Positions 29,681 to 37,276 of a DNA stretch of 64,000 nt are shown in pieces. Location of the stretch: contig JADJSA010000013.1 of assembly GCA_016711925.1 (NCBI GenBank), positions 1 to 64,000 of the forward strand. Reading direction: 5' to 3'. The DNA is from Candidatus Methylophosphatis haderslevensis (GTDB taxonomy: Bacteria; Pseudomonadota; Gammaproteobacteria; Burkholderiales; Rhodocyclaceae). The translations under genes and the position numbers were made by a program. Every line of letters begins with the position of its first letter. Position 1 is the stretch's first letter. Under the pieces are notes generated by a model. That model was not told where the DNA came from, did no database searches, and worked only from the letters and a program-made list of their open reading frames with translations.

Positions 29681-30466
29681 GTGAGTGGCGCGCGGCCGCT
29701 GCGCATCGGCTTGTCGGCGCGCCTGCTGCACACGCCGCCGAAGGAACTCGGCTTTCCCGGCAAGACCCTCCAGTATCTGGAACAATCGGTTGCGCACTGG
29801 ATCATGTCGCACGGCGCGTTGGCCTACATGATGCCGACGATCAGTGCCGATCTGGCGGTGGAAAGGGCGGCGATTTCGATGCGCGAGTACGTCGCGGCGA
29901 TGGACGGACTGGTTTTGCAGGGCGGAGCCGATGTCAGCCCGGCGGGCTACGGCGAGGAGCCGATGCGTCCGGAATGGACGGGCGACCGCGTGCGCGACCT
30001 CTATGAGATCGAACTGCTGTGGGAATTTGTCATCCAGGGCAAGCCGGTGCTCGGGATCTGCCGCGGCATGCAGTTGATCAATGTGGCATGCGGCGGGACG
30101 CTCTACCAGGACATACTCGAACTGAATCCCGGCGCCAGTGCTCATCGCGACGAGGGACTTTACGACCGCTTCCACCACGAGATCGAACTGGAGCCGGGGT
30201 CTGCGCTCGCAGCGCTGTATCCGGGGCAACACTGCGGACGCGTGAACAGCATTCACCATCAGGCGGTACGCAAGTTGGGTAACGATCTGAGGGTGGAGGC
30301 GCGTTCGGTCGGCGACGGCATTGTCGAAGCGATCCGCTGGCAGGGCGCCGGCTACCTGTTCGGTTGCCAATGGCATCCCGAGTTCCACGGCGACACGCCG
30401 GATCTGCTTGGCGGCGGGCCGATCATGGCGCAATTCCTTGCCGCGGCGAAGGCGTCGGTGCGGTAA
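29681..30466 (+). CDS. Gamma-glutamyl hydrolase, peptidase C26 (PuuD-like)
   Basis: This 261-residue class I glutamine amidotransferase-like hydrolase has the nucleophile cysteine in LGICRGMQLINVACGG, and catalytic His and Glu in FGCQWHPEFH. DGLVLQGGADVSPAGYGEEP is typical of PuuD-type gamma-glutamyl-GABA hydrolases. The GTG start at 29681 (VSGARPLRIGLSARLL) follows a GCAGG site; a longer upstream frame overlaps ybdK and is unlikely. With the YbdK-type ligase it could make and break one gamma-glutamyl compound, or recycle gamma-glutamylated amines. Confidence 0.88.
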   Translation: MSGARPLRIGLSARLLHTPPKELGFPGKTLQYLEQSVAHWIMSHGALAYMMPTISADLAVERAAISMREYVAAMDGLVLQGGADVSPAGYGEEPMRPEWTGDRVRDLYEIELLWEFVIQGKPVLGICRGMQLINVACGGTLYQDILELNPGASAHRDEGLYDRFHHEIELEPGSALAALYPGQHCGRVNSIHHQAVRKLGNDLRVEARSVGDGIVEAIRWQGAGYLFGCQWHPEFHGDTPDLLGGGPIMAQFLAAAKASVR

Positions 30467-30643
30467 GGCCGGGTGAGGCGCCGGGCGCCGCGCAAGGGCG
30501 CGCGTCGATGCGGTTCGCGTTGTCGTCGCCCGCAGCAGGTGGTGCAACTCCCTTGCTGCCAACGCCGTGAGGGACGTTGGTCCGGACCGGAAGCTGTGCG
30601 ACCCCACGGCGACGGATTGCCCGGCCGGCGAGTCGAGGGAGTC

Positions 30644-30657
30644 TTGACAGGCATCAA
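30644..30657. promoter_or_regulatory. FNR/DNR-type site upstream of the CBS gene
   Basis: TTGACAGGCATCAA has the same half-sites as the norC box (TTGAC and ATCAA with a four-base spacer). Its centre lies 112 bases before the CBS start codon in an otherwise gene-free 296-base gap. Position and half-sites suggest anaerobic or NO-linked control of the CBS protein. Confidence 0.65.
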
Positions 30658-30762
30658 TAAAAACCTTCGCCGGATCATCCACGCTGTCGCCTTCAGCAAT
30701 CGCCATGACCGGATTTCGCCGTAACCGGGCGAACGGATCATGGGGCACGAGAAGGAACGAAT

Positions 30763-31194
30763 ATGCTTGATCTACTGGTCAGAGATGTCATGGAGCCGGA
30801 GAAATGCCTGACGCTGCCGCCCGAGACCACGGTCATCGCGGCGGCCGAACTGATGGCCGAAAGGATATGTGGCGCGGCAATGATCGTCGAGAACGGGCGC
30901 CTGACCGGAATTTTCACCGAACGGGATGCACTGTTCCGGGTGGTGGCGTGCGGCCTGGATACGCGCGCCACGCGGCTGGCGGATGTGATGACGCGCGAAC
31001 CGCGCACTGTCGAACCGTTCATGACTTATGGATACGCCCTGGTGATGATGCAGGAAAGCGGATTTCGCCATGCGCCGGTGGTCGAGAACGGCAGGCCGAT
31101 CGGGATTGTCACCTCGCGCAAGGCTATGGACCCCGATCTGGAGGAGTTTGTCTCCGAGGCCAATCGGCGAAAACACATCCGGGTCGGTCGTTAG
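30763..31194 (+). CDS. Tandem CBS-domain protein
   Basis: This 143-residue protein consists almost wholly of two CBS motifs. The first is LLVRDVMEPEKCLTLPPETTV to LTGIFTERDALFRV, and the second is LADVMTREPRTVEPFMTYGYA to PIGIVTSRKAMD. A Bateman module of this kind binds adenine nucleotides and acts as an energy sensor, alone or with a partner. GAAGGAACGAAT precedes the ATG. An FNR/DNR-type palindrome upstream suggests it is made under low oxygen, together with nitric oxide reductase. The partner protein is unknown. Confidence 0.88.
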   Translation: MLDLLVRDVMEPEKCLTLPPETTVIAAAELMAERICGAAMIVENGRLTGIFTERDALFRVVACGLDTRATRLADVMTREPRTVEPFMTYGYALVMMQESGFRHAPVVENGRPIGIVTSRKAMDPDLEEFVSEANRRKHIRVGR

Positions 31195-31322
31195 CGCGGG
31201 TCACAAGATTCTGTAAGGCGCCCGGCTGTTTCCATGCTGCGGCTCCGGAGCAAGCGCGGGCGGTGACTGGCGGCCGCGTGCCGACTGTCGCCGGCCGCCG
31301 GGCGCAGGTTTGGTTTGAGTGG

Positions 31323-31970
31323 TCAGGCGTCGTCCGGGCGCGCCACGCCATAACGAAGCTGCAGCGCCCAAACCAGTCGCGCAAAGTCCGGTTGATGCAG
31401 CCTCGGACGTCCCGCGATCACCAGCGCAAAGCGTTGCCCGGCAACATGAAGCGGCCAGATGCCGAACTGGCTCGCGCCGCCGCTGTCGATCACGCCCCAA
31501 CTGGCGTCGCCGATCCCGAGGTTGTTGCCCAACAGCCGGGCGTGGCGGGCGTGCAGAGTGGCGACATCGGCGCTGAGCGCTGCCAGTTCTTCAGCGGTTT
31601 CATGGCGGAAACCGGCGACGGCGAGATAGAACCCCTGCGCGTCGGCGAGCAGGGCCTGCCCCTTGTCCGACAATGCCGGCAGCAACTGCGGCAGGACTTT
31701 TTCGAGCGGCCCGGCCGGCGCCTCGCACGGCGTCGGTGTCCCCTGAACCATCGCCATCGACTGTACGCGCAGCAGCGAGTCGAGCGCCTTCTGCGGGTCG
31801 TCGGTAGAGCACCAAAGGCAAGCCGCCTGCTCGGTCAATAGCGGGCTGCTGGTGTGAGCCATCAGCTTGAAGAGCAGGTCGCGAAACGGATCGGGCGCGT
31901 TGCCCGAAACTGCGTAGTGGGCGCCATAGGGGGTGACGCTCAGATATTGTCCGGCAACGATTTCAAGCAT
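31323..31970 (-). CDS. Roadblock-like regulatory protein, last gene of the GTPase operon
   Basis: This 215-residue protein has no assigned family. Its C-terminal half (QALLADAQGFYLAVAGF, ETAEELAALSADVATLHARH, FGIWPLHVAGQRFALVIAG) follows the strand-helix-strand pattern of roadblock/LC7 proteins, the partners and GAPs of MglA-type GTPases. The N-terminal 100 residues are distinct (QYLSVTPYGAHYAVSG). The start ATG at 31970 overlaps the GTPase stop by eight bases, so the two are translationally coupled. I infer a direct interaction with that GTPase. The roadblock assignment is by pattern only and needs a profile or structure comparison. Confidence 0.65.
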   Translation of the reverse strand: MLEIVAGQYLSVTPYGAHYAVSGNAPDPFRDLLFKLMAHTSSPLLTEQAACLWCSTDDPQKALDSLLRVQSMAMVQGTPTPCEAPAGPLEKVLPQLLPALSDKGQALLADAQGFYLAVAGFRHETAEELAALSADVATLHARHARLLGNNLGIGDASWGVIDSGGASQFGIWPLHVAGQRFALVIAGRPRLHQPDFARLVWALQLRYGVARPDDA

Positions 31971-32526
31971 CGGCGTCTTCCAAACCGGGGTCGAGGCTGT
32001 GCAGCAGGCTGCGCACAAGCAGCGAGACATCGTCGAAGCTGCGCGCATCCGCTTCGAATATCGGAACCGGGCGCTCGATGCCGTGCGCCCGCAACGCAGA
32101 ATGGTACTCGGACAGCGACGGCGTGGCTTTCTCGTCGCTGTGCGTGATGCCGATCACGACCTGGGTGCGGGCCACGAAATCGCGGAACGCGTCGAGAAAG
32201 AAGCGCATGTCCTGGAGCGGCTGTACGCGTGTATTGTCTAGCAGCAAGACCAGTCCGATCCCGCCCTCGGTCAGGATCTCCCACATGAAGTCGAAGCGTT
32301 CCTGGCCGGGCGTGCCGTACAGCATGACCTTCTCGCCGCCTGGCAGGCGCAGCATGCCGTAGTCCATGGCGACCGTGGTGTTGTTCTTGCGCTTGATCGT
32401 CATGTCGCTGGCGCTGGCGTCGGTCCGTACCGGCTCGATATCGCTGATGCTCGCGATGGCGGTGGTCTTGCCCGCTCCGACCGGACCGGTGAACACGATC
32501 TTGTGATGATTGCGTTTAGCGCGCAT
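31963..32526 (-). CDS. Small Ras/MglA-like GTPase (COG2229 type)
   Basis: This 187-residue GTP-binding protein has G1 GPVGAGKTT at 14-22, the switch region SDMTIKRKNNTTVAMDYG, G3 with switch II LYGTPGQERFDFMWEIL at about 69-85 and a G4-like THSD at 128-131. It resembles the SRPR-beta-like GTPases of actinobacterial conservons and MglA relatives. It should cycle between GTP and GDP states under control of the roadblock proteins encoded at either end of the operon. The ATG at 32526 overlaps the upstream gene by eleven bases. The output partner is unknown. Confidence 0.88.
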   Translation of the reverse strand: MRAKRNHHKIVFTGPVGAGKTTAIASISDIEPVRTDASASDMTIKRKNNTTVAMDYGMLRLPGGEKVMLYGTPGQERFDFMWEILTEGGIGLVLLLDNTRVQPLQDMRFFLDAFRDFVARTQVVIGITHSDEKATPSLSEYHSALRAHGIERPVPIFEADARSFDDVSLLVRSLLHSLDPGLEDADA

Positions 32527-33724
32527 GGAGCAGCTTTCCGAGGATGCGCCTGAACAATCCGCGCGTCGGGGCAGGCGCGGCGGGCAGCGCTGCCGGCGCA
32601 AGCGTGTCGGCGCTTTCGGCCGCTGCGATAGCCTGGCGTTCGAGCAGACCCGCGGCATCCGCTGCGGCGCAGAGCGCAAGCACATAGCGTTGCGGCACGC
32701 CGAGCACCTTTGCGACCTCGATCGGTGTGAGGAAGCGCGTGACCCAGAGTGCGGCGATGCGCAGGGCCTGCGGCGTCACCGCACAGCGGGTGAAGTTGGG
32801 CCACCTCGTCAGCCTTACGCGGGCATGCGCGTCGATCGCGTTTGGCAACCGCCCTTGCGACGACCACAGCGAGAGGTTCCACAGCATGGATTCGAGTCCG
32901 ATTCGGCGCCAGTCTTTGGACGACTGGGGCACGGCTGCGATGGTATAGAACTGCAGCGTCGTGCCCGCGTCCGGGGCGCAGGCAGCACGCAGCGCGCCGT
33001 CGTCGAGGCGGGTAATCACCCGTGCCGGCTGCCCGGCGGTGCCGGCATCGACGTAAAGCGCATCGGACAGCCCGGTCACCGTGACGGCCTTGCCATGAAC
33101 ACGCCCGTGGTCGACCGCAGCGCGAAAGGCTCCCAGCAAGCCGGACCGGTCATCGAAGTGCGTGCGTGCGCGGTCGAACTTGTCCGGCCGGCCCTGTACG
33201 AGGATGTCTTCGGCATCGCCGCAGCAGTCGTCCTCGCGGGAGATGCGCGGCTTGCGCGCAGGCGTGGCGTGCTCCACCGCTGCCGGCTTGCGTGCCTGCT
33301 CCGGCGCGCGGGCGGCTGGCGTCGGCTGCCCAGCGTCCTCGATCTTGCCGGCGCCGCTGTCGATCGGCTGAGTCGGCGCCGGGTCGGCCGCAACCGCAGC
33401 GCGCGCACGAATGTTGCGCACCGCTTCGAGCACGCCCTGAATGCTGACCGGCTTTTTCAGCACAAGTCCATTGTCCGTCTGGATTTCGGACGAAGACAGG
33501 ACCACCAGCGGAATTCCCGGATGCTCGGCGCTCAACCCTTGCAGCGTCTCTCTGCCGATAATCCGGTCTGCATCGACGATCAACACCTGTGCAAGCTTGG
33601 AAGATACGATCGCGAACTGGTCGCGCGCGAACCGTTCGATCGCCATGCCCACGGTGGCGGCGCTGCTTTCGCTCATGCGCGCGATGCCGACGCGAAACGG
33701 CTCGACTTTGGGCTGCGCCCTCAC
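32516..33724 (-). CDS. Receiver-like and winged-helix-like protein of the GTPase operon
   Basis: This protein of about 402 residues has no clear family. The first 110 residues look like a degenerate response-regulator receiver: RVGIARM, then QVLIVDAD with an aspartate at the phospho-site strand, IPLVVLSSSE, and LVLKKPVS with the conserved Lys-Pro. A proline/alanine-rich linker follows. The C-terminal third has a helix-turn-helix-like stretch (LTPIEVAKVLGVPQRYVLAL) that recalls the DUF742 partner in conservons. The start is a GTG at 33724 overlapping the upstream stop (GTGA); an ATG at 33676 is the alternative. It may link a phosphorylation signal to the GTPase. Confidence 0.68.
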   Translation of the reverse strand: MRAQPKVEPFRVGIARMSESSAATVGMAIERFARDQFAIVSSKLAQVLIVDADRIIGRETLQGLSAEHPGIPLVVLSSSEIQTDNGLVLKKPVSIQGVLEAVRNIRARAAVAADPAPTQPIDSGAGKIEDAGQPTPAARAPEQARKPAAVEHATPARKPRISREDDCCGDAEDILVQGRPDKFDRARTHFDDRSGLLGAFRAAVDHGRVHGKAVTVTGLSDALYVDAGTAGQPARVITRLDDGALRAACAPDAGTTLQFYTIAAVPQSSKDWRRIGLESMLWNLSLWSSQGRLPNAIDAHARVRLTRWPNFTRCAVTPQALRIAALWVTRFLTPIEVAKVLGVPQRYVLALCAAADAAGLLERQAIAAAESADTLAPAALPAAPAPTRGLFRRILGKLLHAR

Positions 33725-34245
33725 GCCTTCGTCCCGCTTTCGTCGGATTCGAGCGACCAGTCGAACCTGTCGTCGATTGTCGCCGCGCTGCCGCTGCCCG
33801 GCAGGCGCCGGATGAAGTCGAACGAACCAAGCACCGGACGGCACAACAACGATTCGGCTCTGTCGGCGCTCGGGTCGTGCCAGGAGAGCCCGGCCTTCAG
33901 CGCGTCATGCAAGCTCTGGTAGCAGTTGCATTCGTGCAGCTCGGCGGCCAGGGTGCGCACGACGCGTTGGCGTAATTCGAGGCCCTTGTCCTGCACGGCA
34001 ATGAACAGATCGATGGCCGCCGTCGCGGCTGCGGCGGCCTGTCCAATGTCGCGGAGCAGCCAGATACGGCGCATGTGGCTGACCAGATCGGCGGGATTGC
34101 GCGCCACGCGCGACTCGAGGCAGCGCAAGGTCGCCCGGTTGTGCCACTGCGCGGGCAGGCGAATTGCCGTGATGCCGGCCAAGCCGAATTCCGGGCTGGG
34201 GGCTGCCGGGACCGCGTCGGGCCGACCGGGGGTGCGGACGAACAA
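33721..34245 (-). CDS. Unassigned helical protein of the GTPase operon
   Basis: This 174-residue protein is not recognised. The centre is helical (LESRVARNPADLVSHMRRIWLL, AAAAATAAIDLFIAV, LRQRVVRTLAAELHECN), and the tail is acidic and serine-rich (DDRFDWSLESDESGTKA). There are no membrane segments or metal motifs. The start appears to be a TTG at 34245, four bases after the upstream stop and eight bases after GGTGGAG, which fits tight coupling in the operon. Its place between the PhnD-like and receiver-like genes suggests an adaptor, but nothing in the chain proves it. Confidence 0.62.
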   Translation of the reverse strand: MFVRTPGRPDAVPAAPSPEFGLAGITAIRLPAQWHNRATLRCLESRVARNPADLVSHMRRIWLLRDIGQAAAAATAAIDLFIAVQDKGLELRQRVVRTLAAELHECNCYQSLHDALKAGLSWHDPSADRAESLLCRPVLGSFDFIRRLPGSGSAATIDDRFDWSLESDESGTKA

Positions 34246-34249
34246 TGCG

Positions 34250-34996
34250 CTACTCCACCAGCGTGTCGATCAGATCGATCATGAACTCCACGTCTTCGCG
34301 ATCGACCGCCTCCCAAACGTCCAGCCCGAGTCCGTCGAGCATCGACTTGCCTTTTGCGTCGTCGGCCATGGCGAGCAGGCCGTTGCGCAGCGTGTCCAGG
34401 TGCTGGCGCGCCGCCGGGCCGAGCAGCAGCAAGTGTTTGACCACATGAATCTGGCTGGTGACGAGCGGACGAAGGCTGTCGCGAATCAGCGGCGAGAACT
34501 TGGCATAGGCATCGGCGAGGAAAAAACCGACATCTGCCTCGCCATTCATCAGCGCTTTGGCGACCAGAACGTAAGTTCTGCAGACCTTGCGTTCGACGTT
34601 TTGTCGATTCAGATCGGCCGGTTCGAGCAGGATCATTCCCATCATCTCGATGTCGGGGTCGTCGGTCGATACGACCCGCGCACCGGGCTTGAGCGCTTCG
34701 ACTTCAATCACTTGGCCGGCAGCGGATACCGCCACCACAACCTCGTCCGATCTGCCGCGCGGCCTTGCCACGCCGACGAAACCCTTTTCCCGAACCAGCA
34801 TTGCGGCATCGTAGGGATTGGCATAGATCAGGTCCACCCGGTCGTCGGCGATCGCTTTGCGCTGCGCGCCGAAGTCGTTGTAGATCTCGAGATGGATGCC
34901 GGTGCCGAGCGTCCTTTGCATCCAGGTGTTGAATATGTACCAGCCGGAAATGCGGTCGGCCGGGAAATCGGGGCTCACGGTAAATTGAAGGGTCAT
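34250..34996 (-). CDS. PhnD-like solute-binding protein without a signal peptide
   Basis: This 248-residue protein has the type II periplasmic binding fold of phosphonate/phosphite PhnD-like proteins: LGTGIHLEIYNDFGAQRKAIADDRVDLIYANPYDAAMLVREKG in its first half and ALMNGEADVGFFLADAYAKF in its second. It begins directly with the first strand (MTLQFTVSPDF), with no signal peptide or lipobox, so it should stay in the cytosol. No ABC permease or ATPase is nearby. Its position between PAS and GTPase-operon genes suggests a ligand sensor, not a transporter part. The start ATG at 34996 is four bases after the PAS gene stop. Confidence 0.8.
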   Translation of the reverse strand: MTLQFTVSPDFPADRISGWYIFNTWMQRTLGTGIHLEIYNDFGAQRKAIADDRVDLIYANPYDAAMLVREKGFVGVARPRGRSDEVVVAVSAAGQVIEVEALKPGARVVSTDDPDIEMMGMILLEPADLNRQNVERKVCRTYVLVAKALMNGEADVGFFLADAYAKFSPLIRDSLRPLVTSQIHVVKHLLLLGPAARQHLDTLRNGLLAMADDAKGKSMLDGLGLDVWEAVDREDVEFMIDLIDTLVE

Positions 34997-35000
34997 CGCG

Positions 35001-35480
35001 CTATCCCTGATTCATGGTTCGGTACAGCGCCTCGGCTTCGCGGACCTTGGTGCGCGAGGGCTTGCGGCGCACCGAGGTGTAGCCGGCGATGATTCCATCG
35101 CGTACATTCGCCACCACGGTGGCATAAACCCAGTAGAAGCCGCCATCCTTGCGCAGATTCTTCACATAACCGTTCCACTTGGTCCCGCGAGTCACCGTAT
35201 CCCAAAGATCCTTGAATGCCGCCGGCGGCATGTCGGGATGTCGCAGAATCCAGTGCGGTTGGCCGATCAGTTCGGCTTCGGAGAAGCCCGACATTTCGAC
35301 GAACGACTGGTTGCAGTTGGTGATGACCCCCGCGACGTCGGTGCGCGATACGATCAACTTGCCCTCGGGAAACGGCGTTTCGATATCCGTCACCAGAACC
35401 CGGCGGCGACTGCCGTCGTAGTAGGCAAGGTTGTACTCGCGAAACTCTCCGGCGACATCCGCCGGTTCCATGTCTTTCAC
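35001..35480 (-). CDS. Aer-type PAS sensor domain protein
   Basis: This 159-residue single-domain protein has a PAS fold close to the FAD-binding PAS of the aerotaxis sensor Aer. The pattern PFPEGKLIVSRTDVAGVI, CNQSFVEMSGFSEAELIGQPH, RHPDMPPAAFKDLW and WNGYVKNLRKDGGFYWVYA is intact, including the RHPDMP loop. It could sense redox state or oxygen. A short tail (TKVREAEALYRTMNQG) follows, with no transmitter domain, so the signal must pass to another protein, presumably in this operon. The ATG at 35480 is 13 bases after the roadblock gene. Confidence 0.85.
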   Translation of the reverse strand: MKDMEPADVAGEFREYNLAYYDGSRRRVLVTDIETPFPEGKLIVSRTDVAGVITNCNQSFVEMSGFSEAELIGQPHWILRHPDMPPAAFKDLWDTVTRGTKWNGYVKNLRKDGGFYWVYATVVANVRDGIIAGYTSVRRKPSRTKVREAEALYRTMNQG

Positions 35481-35493
35481 GGTTGCCCCCGGC

Positions 35494-35859
35494 TCAGAGG
35501 AGAATCTTGGTCAGTGCCTCGGCCGCGCGCTTGACGTCGAGGAAAATCAGGCCGAGCTTTGCCTTGGGTTTAGCCAGCACCGTGAGCACTGCGTTCGGGC
35601 CGGCGTGCGTCATGATGACGAAACCGCTCTCACCCTTGATCAATACCTGTTCGAGCGATCCGCGGGCCAGTTCCTGCGCGGTCCGGTCGCCAAGCGACAG
35701 CATGGCGGCGCTCATCGCGCCGACGCGGTCTTCGTCCACCGTGCCGGGAAGCAGCGCGGCCATCATCAGACCATCGGTTGAAATCACAGCGGAAGCCTCA
35801 ATGTCGGCCGAAGTGCCGTTGAGGTCGTTGAGGATTGACGTCAGCATTTCCGATCGCAT
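35494..35859 (-). CDS. Roadblock/LC7 domain protein, first gene of the GTPase operon
   Basis: This 121-residue protein is a single roadblock/LC7 domain, MglB or CvnB-like: LTSILNDLNGTSADIEASAVISTDGLMMA, then AAMLSLGDRTAQELARGSLEQVLIKGESGFVIM and a C-terminal helix (LDVKRAAEALTKIL). Such proteins dimerise and act as activators of small Ras-like GTPases. AAGGGA lies upstream of the ATG at 35859; the longer upstream frame is not credible. It opens a seven-gene minus-strand operon, 31323-35859, with overlaps or very short gaps throughout. Confidence 0.85.
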   Translation of the reverse strand: MRSEMLTSILNDLNGTSADIEASAVISTDGLMMAALLPGTVDEDRVGAMSAAMLSLGDRTAQELARGSLEQVLIKGESGFVIMTHAGPNAVLTVLAKPKAKLGLIFLDVKRAAEALTKILL

Positions 35860-36245
35860 TTTTGATTTTTCCCTTGTGATTGATGAGTCCGCGCTGGAGT
35901 ATTGCGCCTCCGACTGCAGGTCGGCGAACACGCCAACCGGATCACCGGTCTGCCGCTCGCTGCCCAGCCGCACGAACGATAGCTGAGTGGCATCCTTGGG
36001 TGGCGGGCAAACCGCACATCGGGCGGTATCGGAATGCAACAGTTCGTGTCAATTGCGCTATTGGTGTCAAATCCTCCACAGCTTGCCGGGTCACCGGCGG
36101 ATGCGGGCAGTGGCTGCGCCGCAGATGCGCCAGGTGCCGTCGCAGACTGCGGCGCGGCGTGTGGATGCAGGCTGACCGCGGTCTGAATACCGCCGCCAGC
36201 CGCGCATGCGGTCAATGCGTGCGCTTGCCTCACGACGCGGCCGGG
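35860..36245. other. Promoter region of the GTPase operon
   Basis: This 386-base gap lies between the norF stop and the roadblock start, both on the minus strand. Its first 60 bases are AT-rich for this genome (TTTTTGATTTTTCCC), as expected near a promoter. No gene is convincing. No clear FNR, RpoN or other known site was found by eye. Confidence 0.4.
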
Positions 36246-36521
36246 TTAGCGTCCGAGGCACCAGGCAAGGCCCGTGAGCGCCGTCACGACGCCCAGCCAG
36301 CCCAGGACGATGCCGCGCCACAGGTGCGCGGTGCCGCGCAGTCCCATGTAGTCGAGCGCGATCAGGCGGCCCTTGAACAAGGTCAGCAAGGCAAGGATCG
36401 CCGCGATCGGCGCGGCGCGATCGACGCTTTGCCAGAATTCGCCTGCAAGCAGCATGGCGCCGGTGGCCAGCAACAGTGCGATCCATACCATGGTCAGTCG
36501 GCGACCGGTCGGCGCGATCAT
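36246..36521 (-). CDS. norF: NorF-like subunit of the nitric oxide reductase cluster
   Basis: This 91-residue protein has three predicted helices (TMVWIALLLATGAML, APIAAILALLTLFKGRLIALDYM, GIVLGWLGVVTALTGLAWCL), matching NorF and cytochrome oxidase subunit IV-like proteins that follow norE. The ATG at 36521 overlaps the norE stop by four bases. It is a small accessory membrane protein; the role of NorF is not firmly established, but it supports NO reductase activity in some denitrifiers. Confidence 0.8.
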   Translation of the reverse strand: MIAPTGRRLTMVWIALLLATGAMLLAGEFWQSVDRAAPIAAILALLTLFKGRLIALDYMGLRGTAHLWRGIVLGWLGVVTALTGLAWCLGR

Positions 36522-37120
36522 CGGAGCACATACACCAGAGGAAACAGCACGATCCACACCAGGTCCACCATGTGCCAGTAGGCGGCACCGCTTTCCAGCC
36601 CGTTCATGTTGCCGCGGTGGTAGTCGCCGCGCCGCGTTTGCACTGCGAGCACGGCGAGCACCACCATGCCGAGAATCACGTGCATGAAGTGAAAGAAGGT
36701 CAGCGACAGGTAGAACATGTAGAAGGTGTTGGTCGATAGCGATATGCCGGCGCCGAACTTGTCGGCGTATTCGGCGCCCTTGACCAGCAGGAAGCCGGCG
36801 CCGCAGGCGAGCGCGGCGAGCACCCAGCGCGTTCCGATGCGCGAGGCGCCGTGTTCGGCGGCGCGCACCGCGCGGGCAACACAAAAGCTGCTGGTAATCA
36901 GCAACACGGTATTGACCGCGCCGGCCCGGCGATCGAGCGTGCCCTGCATCGCATCGAACAACTCCACATGACGCATGCGGGTGAACGCGTAGGCGAGGAA
37001 GAACACACCGAAGGCCAGCAACTCGGCGAAGATGAACACCCATACCGCGAGATCGCCGGGCGGATAGGCGCTTGTTGGCGGCACGGTCATTGGATCAGGG
37101 TTCTGGGCGCCGGGATTCAT
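36518..37120 (-). CDS. norE: NorE, cytochrome oxidase subunit III-like protein
   Basis: This protein of about 200 residues has five helices and the subunit III signature: DLAVWVFIFAELLAFGVFFLAYAF near the start and FYMFYLSLTFFHFMHVILGMVVL with HRGNMNGLESGAAYWHMVDLVW near the end. NorE accompanies nitric oxide reductase and is thought to assist its assembly or activity. The start at 37120 (MNPGAQNP) or 37090 (MTVPPTS) is uncertain, as neither has a strong ribosome site. The gene is separated from norB by a strong terminator, so norEF may need their own promoter or read-through. Confidence 0.9.
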   Translation of the reverse strand: MNPGAQNPDPMTVPPTSAYPPGDLAVWVFIFAELLAFGVFFLAYAFTRMRHVELFDAMQGTLDRRAGAVNTVLLITSSFCVARAVRAAEHGASRIGTRWVLAALACGAGFLLVKGAEYADKFGAGISLSTNTFYMFYLSLTFFHFMHVILGMVVLAVLAVQTRRGDYHRGNMNGLESGAAYWHMVDLVWIVLFPLVYVLR

Positions 37121-37203
37121 CTTCGAGTATCGATAGGCACTGGCCGGATCGCGGCCCGGATGGCGGGGCCATCTGCACGAACAGGCTGCAGGGTGTGGCG
37201 GCC

Positions 37204-37236
37204 AAAGAAAACGGCCCGGCATGGGCCGGGCCGCAC
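37204..37236 (-). terminator. Rho-independent terminator after norB
   Basis: The 8-bp stem CGGCCCGG/CCGGGCCG (37212-37219 with 37226-37233) with a six-base loop is followed on the minus strand by TTTTCTTTGG. It lies 41 bases past the norB stop and before norE. Confidence 0.82.
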
Positions 37237-37276
37237 TGGTGTCTGCGGTGCCCCAGGGGACATCGCCCGCGCACGC

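Noticed and set aside
30467..30643. TTGACA at 30644 as a sigma-70 -35 element
   Set aside because: No -10 element lies 16-18 bases downstream. The same bases fit the FNR-type palindrome better.
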